Positions 1-6,152 of a DNA stretch of 7,780 bases are shown in pieces. The notes beneath the pieces are model-generated. The model had not been told where the DNA came from. It was given only the letters and a program-made list of their open reading frames with translations, and made no database searches. Position 1 is the stretch's first letter; each line of letters opens with the position of its first letter. The stretch comes from an uncultured Verrucomicrobiales bacterium (GTDB taxonomy: Bacteria > Verrucomicrobiota > Verrucomicrobiia > Verrucomicrobiales > Akkermansiaceae), in contig CALFDI010000121.1 in the NCBI GenBank assembly GCA_937952875.1, positions 1-7,780 of the forward strand, written 5' to 3'. The position numbers and the translations under genes are program-made.

Positions 1-303
1 GAGTTCAGGACCGATGGTCGAAAGCTTTTTGACGAGTTTTTCTTTCTGCTGTTGGCGTAGTTGATTGATGTAAGCTGTTGTCAGTTTTCCAAAGCGGCCG
101 AATTTCTGAAGAGAGAAAAATCCAATGGACGTAGCGAGAGACAGTCCGCCGAGCACGAGGGCTGTAGGAATAGAAAATAATCCACCCCAGAGAATTCCGA
201 GCACTCCGGCGGCAGCAGGGAAGAGAGTCATCGAGTGAGAGGTAATCCGCTCGTTGACTTTTTTTTCGATGTTTTCTTGAGAGAAATCTGTGCCGGTTTC
301 CAT
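1..303 (-). CDS. Two-TM membrane protein, N-terminal part (3' end beyond window)
   Basis: An open frame starts at ATG 303-301 and stays open to the window edge, giving the first 101 residues. It begins METGTDFSQENIEKKV, has an acidic/amphipathic lead (1-25), two closely spaced hydrophobic segments (about 27-43 and 46-64) joined by a short turn, then a basic, helix-prone stretch rich in Q and K (about 72-96). The hairpin topology suggests that both ends are cytoplasmic. It lies 14 bases after the preceding stop (TAA at 318-320) on the same strand, so it is probably the next gene of the operon. No upstream in-frame ATG is available and no Shine-Dalgarno site is visible. I do not recognise the family with certainty. 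The layout is reminiscent of XpaC-like proteins, which are often encoded beside TelA-type toxic-anion-resistance proteins, but this is a weak inference. An out-of-frame ORF covering the same bases (5-352) looks like a shadow. Confidence 0.72.
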   Translation of the reverse strand, partial: METGTDFSQENIEKKVNERITSHSMTLFPAAAGVLGILWGGLFSIPTALVLGGLSLATSIGFFSLQKFGRFGKLTTAYINQLRQQQKEKLVKKLSTIGPEL

Positions 304-317
304 GGACTTTCGGGTGA

Positions 318-1853
318 TTAATAAACTTCTTCGAGTAGATGGAATTCCACACGGGGAAGCTTGCTTAGCCAAGCACGGAAGCTTTCATTTTCGCCTCTAA
401 TGAGTGGGGAGTCAGAACCACGGCCAATAGCCTTGATGCGGTTTTGTGAGATTTTATAGGTGTCTACGAGGTGGTGCCGTATAGCTTCTGCGCGTTCGTT
501 CGATAACTGCCGATTGACGTCCGCGTCACCTTGAGTCGAGGTATGGCCTTCGATACGGAGGCGATAACGAGGGTAACGTTTTAAAATATTCTTAATGTTA
601 GCGAGTTCTTGCTGGGCCTCTTGAGAAAACGTGCGTGTGCCGCGTTGAAAGGCGATAGGGTCGATCTTTAAGGATGCGACAGGATCGAGCGATGCCCATT
701 GGGCAGGACTCAGCCGAGAGAAAAAAGTATCACTCCGAGCGATAGGCTGCCCACTGCTTTGCTTTTCTTGCAGGCGTCCGAGGGCTTTACTACTGAGTAG
801 AGGGAAGGCTCCTTGTGCAGGAAGAGGAGATCGTGGAAAATCGCCGTATTTGATGAGGATGTCATTGGTCAGGTCAATGGTCTCGACGATGCGAAACTCC
901 GGAAGCGCAGTGTGTTTAGAGCGAATGCCGAACCATTGAGAAGCATTTTGCTCTAGAGACATCCATGCGATGCTTTCGATGATGCGATCAGCAGATTCAG
1001 CGTTCAGTGAGGCGTCTTTTTGGAATTCTTGGGAGAGTTCGCTACTGTTCTTTAAGTAGTGGCGAAGAACTGGGAAATAGGTGGTCAGTAATACGTCGAG
1101 CTTTTCGGGTGATTCATTAATCACCTGATCACTGGCGACGAGGATGTCTACAATCAACCGAGAGGTGTCACGGGTGCTGATCAGAGTTTTAAAACGCTCA
1201 TCTTTCAGAGCAGTGGAAATGTCAGGCTCCCAGAGCACAGCAGCATCTGTGCGACCGGAAATAAGATCGGCGAGTGCAGCGGACGAGCCGTCTGCTGAGC
1301 GAATGTTTGACTTCAATTCATCGAGTCCAAAATCAATAATACTCGCTTTGATAAACTGATGAGAGGGGCTGCCTAGAGTCGCCGTGACATGAGTGAGATC
1401 GTTAACGGTTTTAATCTCTTTTTTAGAGATAATGGCGTCTGCTCCCTTTGACTCAGAGATGACCATGACGATCTGACCTGTGAAGTCTGGAGCTGTATTT
1501 AAAATATAAGAATCGACTGTGAAGACGGCGAAGTCTAATTCGCCATTTGCAAGCATGGAGCTACGGGTTTTGTAGTCTGCTTTATCATCATGGAATTTTA
1601 ACTGATACCCTTGGTTGAGCATTTCACGCTGCATGCGCTTTGAGCGCATGGGGTAGTAGCCGAGGTAGTTATCTAGGCCGATGCGGATGTCTCCCTTAAA
1701 GCGTGAAGCATCAGTATTAGAAATCTTGAGAGCTGCTAGTTCTTCTTCATTTTGCTGTTTTGCTTCACGTTGTTTTTCTTTGAACACGATGGAGTAGATC
1801 ACCATGGCGATAGCCGCCATGAGGACAAATCCAATAGTCGCTTTGATTTTCAT
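318..1853 (-). CDS. Membrane-anchored substrate-binding/OmpA fusion protein
   Basis: This 511-residue protein has an uncleaved N-terminal anchor (about 6-24), then a charged, Q/E/K-rich probable coiled coil (25-43). A periplasmic-binding-protein type 2 domain of the NMT1/TauA kind follows (about 54-340), with GELDFAVFTVDSYI (104-117), GADAIISK (137-144) and VLWEP (206-210). A linker leads to a C-terminal OmpA/MotB-type domain (about 398-506) with RIEGHTSTQG (433-442), N447, LSNERAEAI and RIKAIGRGSDSP. The peptidoglycan-contact Arg is present (R454), but the usual Asp after GHT is Ser439, so diaminopimelate binding may be weakened. Topology (one TM, then a periplasmic wall-binding domain) recalls MotB. 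The start is ATG 1853, 11 bases after the VWA gene's stop, with no Shine-Dalgarno site. The family resembles proteins annotated as phosphate ABC transporter substrate-binding/OmpA, but no phosphate-specific evidence is visible. The ligand is unknown. Confidence 0.9.
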   Translation of the reverse strand: MKIKATIGFVLMAAIAMVIYSIVFKEKQREAKQQNEEELAALKISNTDASRFKGDIRIGLDNYLGYYPMRSKRMQREMLNQGYQLKFHDDKADYKTRSSMLANGELDFAVFTVDSYILNTAPDFTGQIVMVISESKGADAIISKKEIKTVNDLTHVTATLGSPSHQFIKASIIDFGLDELKSNIRSADGSSAALADLISGRTDAAVLWEPDISTALKDERFKTLISTRDTSRLIVDILVASDQVINESPEKLDVLLTTYFPVLRHYLKNSSELSQEFQKDASLNAESADRIIESIAWMSLEQNASQWFGIRSKHTALPEFRIVETIDLTNDILIKYGDFPRSPLPAQGAFPLLSSKALGRLQEKQSSGQPIARSDTFFSRLSPAQWASLDPVASLKIDPIAFQRGTRTFSQEAQQELANIKNILKRYPRYRLRIEGHTSTQGDADVNRQLSNERAEAIRHHLVDTYKISQNRIKAIGRGSDSPLIRGENESFRAWLSKLPRVEFHLLEEVY

Positions 1854-1864
1854 AGAGGAATGTT

Positions 1865-2590
1865 CTAGCGGGAGAATTCCTTTGGATCTGAAAATTCGTC
1901 AGTCTCAGCAGCAACAGCTTTGAAGGCGCGAGCGAGTTCTTCGGAATTACCAGCAGTCTGGTAGTCTACGAATTGTGGTTGATTCATTTCATGATTCTCG
2001 AGATGAAAGCCGATGACGTGAACTTGAATAGCTGTCTTTTCTACGATGGCTTTGACAAGAGGCATGGCGGAGCCATCGCTCGATTCGCCATCAGTCACGA
2101 TGATCATGTGATAAGCGCCGTAGCCTCTCTGTGTGGACGCTTTTTCAGTCATCATTTTGTATGCTTTGAGACATGTTTCGCGAAGAGGAGTCCATCCATC
2201 GGCATGTGCTTCTTTTACCGTTTTGCTAAAGGCTTTGCGGTCATTGTCTGTAAGAGGAACGGTGGCATTTCGGTTTAGAAAAATGAGTCCTAGGTTATGC
2301 TCCTGAGGAAGTGTTTCTGCTAGAGACTTGAGAGCCTGCTTCGCTTGATGAATCTTTTGTCCTTTCATGGAGCCGCTATCATCGAGAATGACGAGATAGT
2401 TTTCCTTGAGAAGGTTCGCATCCACTTGATCGCTAGCAGGAGGCCAAGTCGGCTGACTACTCGATTGTGAGGACTCAGTCTTTGTTAGTTCCTCGAGCTG
2501 AGAGGTCGCTGTTTCTGCAGGGGGTGAGCTATCACACGAACTAAGTAGGGTGAATATTCCGAGTGATAAGAGATACAATGGGGCCTTCAT
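1865..2590 (-). CDS. VWA-domain lipoprotein
   Basis: This 241-residue protein starts at ATG 2590. Residues 1-19 form a lipoprotein signal ending in the lipobox LSSC, with Cys19 as the lipidated residue. Asp20 at +2 would favour inner-membrane retention under the E. coli Lol rule. A Ser/Thr/Glu-rich low-complexity linker (about 21-58) precedes a von Willebrand factor A domain (about 64-230). The metal-ion-dependent adhesion site looks intact: DDSGSM with D70, S72 and S74, T134 in GWTPLRE, and D167 in VTDGES. Such domains bind protein partners through a divalent cation and often act in envelope or ATPase-driven assemblies. It lies between the two substrate-binding/OmpA fusion genes, 20 bases after one and 11 before the other, which suggests it bridges or regulates them. 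It ends with TAG, and no transmembrane segment follows the VWA domain. The domain call is firm; the cellular role is inferred. Confidence 0.92.
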   Translation of the reverse strand: MKAPLYLLSLGIFTLLSSCDSSPPAETATSQLEELTKTESSQSSSQPTWPPASDQVDANLLKENYLVILDDSGSMKGQKIHQAKQALKSLAETLPQEHNLGLIFLNRNATVPLTDNDRKAFSKTVKEAHADGWTPLRETCLKAYKMMTEKASTQRGYGAYHMIIVTDGESSDGSAMPLVKAIVEKTAIQVHVIGFHLENHEMNQPQFVDYQTAGNSEELARAFKAVAAETDEFSDPKEFSR

Positions 2591-2610
2591 AATTGTGCGT
2601 TGTATAGAGA

Positions 2611-4332
2611 TTAAAATGAGAGAGGTTCAAAGACGTCGGCTTCTGCTTCGACCTGAATCAGGCGGAACTTTACTCGACGCATCCGATTCCATTCGTCTTT
2701 AGTTTTCGGCGCATTTGTCTGATCGATGTCACCATTGCCATCGAGCTTGAATCCTGGGTGAATCACACCATGGCCGACTAGGCCGAATTGTGATTCATCT
2801 AGTAGGAAGTTGTTAGATTTGGCATAGTCGATAAGACTGGATTTTACAGCATTTGCGCGACTGTAGCTTAAGTTGAGAGCTGCTTGCTTTTGCTTTTGTA
2901 AGACGAGAGGGGAGGCCTTCTTTTTGTATTTATTCTTAAGGTAGCCAAGTGGGTCTGAGTGCCCCTCGACAGTGAGAATAGCCCCTCCGTAGATGGTCAT
3001 TAGCTCGATGGCTTTATCGAATTCTGTCTGATATTGACTCGCTGAAAAGCTGTTCTGCCCCGGTTGGAAGTAAATCTCGAATGAATAGAGTTCGCCTTCG
3101 CCGAGAGAGCCTTGCTGTTGTTTTTCTGTGAGAACTTTTGCGACACCTGCTTTGTCGAACTTAGCCTTTGAGGTTTCACTAGTATTTTTAAGGCCTTGCT
3201 TCACGCGATCAAAGTCGACGATGCCAGCGCTCAGCTTCACCTTACGGCTCAGGAGCCCCATGGTGACAAAGTCCTCCTGGACCTTATCACTTACGACGTG
3301 AAGTGTGCGGCCCGTTGTTCCTGTGAGAAAGGCTTTATTCTCAGCCCAAGTCGCATGCGCTGCATCTGCATACATGCCAGCCATGTCATCAGTGGCGGAG
3401 GCATCATCGAGGAGGATTTTTGCACCGCGTGAGAGTGTTGCTTTATCGTTCTTTTTCATTTTCGCAGCCAGTGCTTCGTTGGCTTGTAGCATGGCATTTA
3501 CGAAGCCTTCGATAGCAGGCTTGTTAGACTCAGCGAAGGTGCGACGCACGGCAAAGGCATCATAGATGACGTTAGATGCAGTTTTCGTAGAAAGCAGAAT
3601 CTTTGCACCTTTGATGGAGCCTTCAGCGCCTGTTCCGACGGTGCCATTCGTGGTTGCTGCGAGGGCGTCTGGAATAATGGCAAAGGCGGCATCGATCTCT
3701 GGCTTGGCGAGAGCCATCACAGGTGAATACGAAGACTCATCGATCTGAAAGAGATCAGGGCACCACACGATTTTCACATCGCGAGTCGACAAGCCGACAC
3801 TTCGTAAGATCGTCGAAAGGTAATCGACATGTGGTCCATACGCTTGGACAGCGATGGTGGCTCCTTTAAGATCTGATGCCGTTTTGATGTGGCTTTTTGA
3901 GACGAGTGCATCCCCGCCTTGTGAGCGTGTGAGCAGGTAGATGAGGTCGAAACGCGTCGCTGGATCTTGATTGAGGAGCTCGGTCGCTGAGTTCAGCATG
4001 CCGATCGTGCCGCGTAGAAAGTTAATGTCTCCCTTCTTATACAGCTTTACTTGTTTCCGGAAGTCGTCCTGACGAAAGAGTTCAATATCGAGGCCTTTTT
4101 GAGCAAATAAGGAACCAGTCTGTGTCTTGAGTCCTCCATTTGCTTCGATTTCTTGCAGGTCTCCACCCCAGGCAATCATCGGAACTTTCCAAGTTTTTGA
4201 CGTATTGGCTGGTCCGGTGGGGGTCGTGATGACTTCTGTGAGAGCCTTCTGCTGAACTGTCTGTGCATGGAGCACAGGTGCCGCGCAAAGAATCAGGCAG
4301 AGTGCCCTTCTGAACAATGTGGATGCTTTCAT
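2611..4332 (-). CDS. Secreted substrate-binding/OmpA fusion protein
   Basis: This 573-residue protein starts at ATG 4332, where a typical Sec signal begins (MKASTLFRRALCLILCAAP, cleavage likely after LHA at 23). An in-frame extension to 4512 is rejected because it overlaps the ATPase gene and would bury the signal peptide. Residues about 48-350 form an NMT1/TauA-type binding domain, with GDINFLRGTIGML (101-113), GGDALVSK (139-146), SDLKGATIAVQAYG (153-166) and EIDAAFAIIPDAL (212-224). Residues about 415-560 form an OmpA-type domain, with YFQPGQNSF, VEGHSDPLG (455-463), LSYSRANAV (488-496) and VGHG. The wall-contact residues D460 and R492 are both present, but a Lys-rich insertion of roughly 20 residues (about 464-486, including KNKYKKK) separates them. 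The gene is 13 bases after the ATPase stop, so it is probably a cell-wall-tethered accessory to that transporter. It resembles the substrate-binding/OmpA family that is annotated for phosphate, but the ligand is not shown here. Confidence 0.92.
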   Translation of the reverse strand: MKASTLFRRALCLILCAAPVLHAQTVQQKALTEVITTPTGPANTSKTWKVPMIAWGGDLQEIEANGGLKTQTGSLFAQKGLDIELFRQDDFRKQVKLYKKGDINFLRGTIGMLNSATELLNQDPATRFDLIYLLTRSQGGDALVSKSHIKTASDLKGATIAVQAYGPHVDYLSTILRSVGLSTRDVKIVWCPDLFQIDESSYSPVMALAKPEIDAAFAIIPDALAATTNGTVGTGAEGSIKGAKILLSTKTASNVIYDAFAVRRTFAESNKPAIEGFVNAMLQANEALAAKMKKNDKATLSRGAKILLDDASATDDMAGMYADAAHATWAENKAFLTGTTGRTLHVVSDKVQEDFVTMGLLSRKVKLSAGIVDFDRVKQGLKNTSETSKAKFDKAGVAKVLTEKQQQGSLGEGELYSFEIYFQPGQNSFSASQYQTEFDKAIELMTIYGGAILTVEGHSDPLGYLKNKYKKKASPLVLQKQKQAALNLSYSRANAVKSSLIDYAKSNNFLLDESQFGLVGHGVIHPGFKLDGNGDIDQTNAPKTKDEWNRMRRVKFRLIQVEAEADVFEPLSF

Positions 4333-4345
4333 GATAATGTGTGTG

Positions 4346-5230
4346 TTAGGAGTTGTGTTCCTCAAGTGAGAGTGTGCTCCAAGAGTCAGGATGGTTAAGG
4401 TCGAATTCTTTAACGTGTTGGAGATATTTTGGATTAAAGCCTTGTTCGCGTATGCTTTCGACGAGCTTGTTGAAGTCAGGCTTCTCTTTAACGTGAGTCG
4501 ATAATGCCCCACGGTGGAGTTGTTGATCGACTACAAATTTCGCGCCTCTTTGGAAGTCCTCGCCACGGTCATCGCTATAATACTGTGAGAGGACAAGCAG
4601 GCGAGTGCCGAGATAACAGGCCTCTTCCAGATCGTGAGTAACGAAGAGAATAGTTAGATTGTATTCTTCCCATAGCTCTAGTAGCAGTGTCTGCATGAAT
4701 TCACGGGTGCCAGGGTCTAGGGCCCCGAAGGGTTCGTCCATGAGGAGGATTTCCGGCTTTGTGATCAGAGCTTGGATAATGGCGACCCGTTGCTGCATGC
4801 CACCTGAGAGTTCATGTGGATATTTAGCAGTGTGTTCCCCGAGTTTTACCTTCTCAAGAAGTTCGAGAGCGTAGGCTTTCACCTCAGCTCGTTCGTCTTT
4901 TTTCCAGAAGGGTATTTTGAAAAACGGTCCCGCTAGAACATTTTCGAGGACGGTTTTGTTAGGGTATAAGGAGTAACGTTGATAAACTATGCCTCTGGTA
5001 GAGTCAGGATTTCCTGCGATATTGTCCCGGATAGTAAGAGTTCCTTGAGTCGCCTGCTCTTGACCGAGGATGAGCTTTAAAAGAGTCGATTTTCCACATC
5101 CTGATGGGCCCACGAGTGTGCAGAACTCTCCTTTTTTGATCGTGAGATCGATATTATCGAGCACGAGAAAGTCATCTCCGTTAGGTGTCGGATACGCTTT
5201 ATCAACGTCTTGGAAATGTAGGATATTCAT
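4346..5230 (-). CDS. ABC transporter ATP-binding protein (nitrate/sulfonate/taurine type)
   Basis: This 294-residue cytoplasmic ATPase powers import through the adjacent permease. All nucleotide-binding motifs are intact: Walker A GPSGCGKST (41-49), Q-loop Gln84 in VYQRYSLYP, signature LSGGMQQR (141-148), Walker B ILLMDEPFG (161-169, with D165 and catalytic E166), D-loop GALD and switch His199 in VTHD. The domain is of the SsuB/TauB/NrtD type. Beyond about residue 215 is an extension of about 75 residues containing a predicted helical, charged stretch. This is longer than the roughly 255 residues usual for SsuB/TauB, and its role is unknown. The start ATG 5230-5228 shares one base with the permease stop (TGATG), which implies translational coupling. 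Expression of this subunit and the permease is therefore likely stoichiometric. The specific substrate cannot be read from the ATPase. Confidence 0.96.
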   Translation of the reverse strand: MNILHFQDVDKAYPTPNGDDFLVLDNIDLTIKKGEFCTLVGPSGCGKSTLLKLILGQEQATQGTLTIRDNIAGNPDSTRGIVYQRYSLYPNKTVLENVLAGPFFKIPFWKKDERAEVKAYALELLEKVKLGEHTAKYPHELSGGMQQRVAIIQALITKPEILLMDEPFGALDPGTREFMQTLLLELWEEYNLTILFVTHDLEEACYLGTRLLVLSQYYSDDRGEDFQRGAKFVVDQQLHRGALSTHVKEKPDFNKLVESIREQGFNPKYLQHVKEFDLNHPDSWSTLSLEEHNS

Positions 5231-6072
5231 CAGGACTTATTGGCGCGATACCAAGGATAGAAAAAGTGTATAACGAGGCGCAGTATCGTATCTGCAATGA
5301 AGGCGAGAAGGGTGATCCAGATCACGTATGGAATGATGGTATCCATAGCCATGTAACGGCGTGCCTGGAAGATGCGGTATCCGAGACCCTCACTAGAGGA
5401 GATCCCTTCTGCGACGATGAGAAAGATCCAGCCGGCTCCGATGCTGAGGCGGATTGTCTCGATGATACGAGGGATCATTTGTGGAAAGATGACTTTCCAG
5501 ATGAGTTGCCACTGGCTCGCCCCGAGCGTCATTGTTTTGATAATCTGCTCACGCGGGAGGCCTTTCACATAGAGTGTGAGATCGCGCGTCATGAGGGGGA
5601 ATGTTCCTATAAAGATGAGGCCTATCTTGCTCGCTTCGCCCACACCTATGGCGACAAGTAAGATGGGAAGAATGGCCACGGGTGGAATGAATGAAATCGT
5701 ATTCGTGAAGTTCTGCCCGAGTGCGTGCCCGGCTGGAAAGACACCGATGAAGAGAGCGAGCATGACGCTGACAAGAGTCGCTAACCCTACTCCCTTCGCG
5801 ATGCGAATCACGCTGCTCCATGTATCATCCCAGAAGACTAACTTGCCCGTGCGCTTATTCGGAACGGTAGCCAGTTCAGTGGTGCGTTTTACCATCTGAC
5901 TCCAGCTCGGCATGAGCTTTTCGGAGGGGTTGGCTTCGTGCCTCTTGGCAGAGAAGAAGGTGTATGTGAAAATACTGATGAGAAATGGTAGAGCAGCTAG
6001 GAGCCACTTCAGGCGGCCAGGGCGTGCAAAAATCCCCCAAATGTAGGAGCTGCGCTGTGGGCGGGAACTCAT
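5230..6072 (-). CDS. ABC transporter permease (BPD_transp_1, TauC/SsuC-like)
   Basis: This 280-residue inner-membrane permease has about six hydrophobic segments: roughly 22-40, 92-112, 129-147, 149-163, 208-223 and 247-269. A periplasmic loop of about 50 residues (41-90) follows the first segment. The EAA-type cytoplasmic loop that contacts the ATPase is visible around 175-201 (EQIIKTMTLGASQWQL... FPQMIP), with the conserved Gly184 and the trailing I-x-P pattern. This fits the nitrate/sulfonate/taurine permease branch. ATG 6072 is chosen as the start; a TTG lies immediately upstream at 6075 and is less likely. The stop TGA (5232-5230) overlaps the ATPase start. The gene is separated from the binding-protein gene by 80 bases that contain a strong hairpin, so its level may be lower than that of the binding protein. 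Confidence 0.94.
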   Translation of the reverse strand: MSSRPQRSSYIWGIFARPGRLKWLLAALPFLISIFTYTFFSAKRHEANPSEKLMPSWSQMVKRTTELATVPNKRTGKLVFWDDTWSSVIRIAKGVGLATLVSVMLALFIGVFPAGHALGQNFTNTISFIPPVAILPILLVAIGVGEASKIGLIFIGTFPLMTRDLTLYVKGLPREQIIKTMTLGASQWQLIWKVIFPQMIPRIIETIRLSIGAGWIFLIVAEGISSSEGLGYRIFQARRYMAMDTIIPYVIWITLLAFIADTILRLVIHFFYPWYRANKS

Positions 6073-6097
6073 CAATGATTAGATAGTAGATAAATAA

Positions 6098-6141
6098 ACG
6101 GAGAACGATGTTTCCCCATGAGGGAGATCTTCGTTCTCCGT
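6098..6141 (-). terminator. Intercistronic hairpin with U-rich tail (attenuator or processing site)
   Basis: Perfect 11-bp arms (ACGGAGAACGA at 6098-6108 and TCGTTCTCCGT at 6131-6141) flank a 22-base loop. The loop itself can form a small TCCC/GGGA stem. Read on the minus strand, the stem is followed directly by TTTATTTATC, which is U-rich. This resembles a leaky rho-independent terminator. It sits just after the binding-protein stop and before the permease gene, where such structures commonly reduce downstream expression or protect the upstream message. On the plus strand no T-run follows, so it acts in one direction only. Confidence 0.65.
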
Positions 6142-6152
6142 GATGACTACGA

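Noticed and set aside
5..352. Minus-strand ORF of 115 residues overlapping the end of the anchored fusion gene
   Set aside because: It is out of frame with the open two-TM protein on the same strand, overlaps the preceding gene, and encodes an Arg/Ser-rich sequence typical of a shifted frame.
4333..4512. N-terminal extension of 60 residues for the secreted fusion protein
   Set aside because: It overlaps the ATPase coding region and would place a Sec signal peptide in the middle of the protein; ATG 4332 gives a clean signal.
5185..5661. Plus-strand ORF of 158 residues opposite the permease and ATPase start
   Set aside because: It is antisense to well-supported permease and ATPase reading frames; its protein is a charged, low-hydrophobicity sequence without any recognisable motif.
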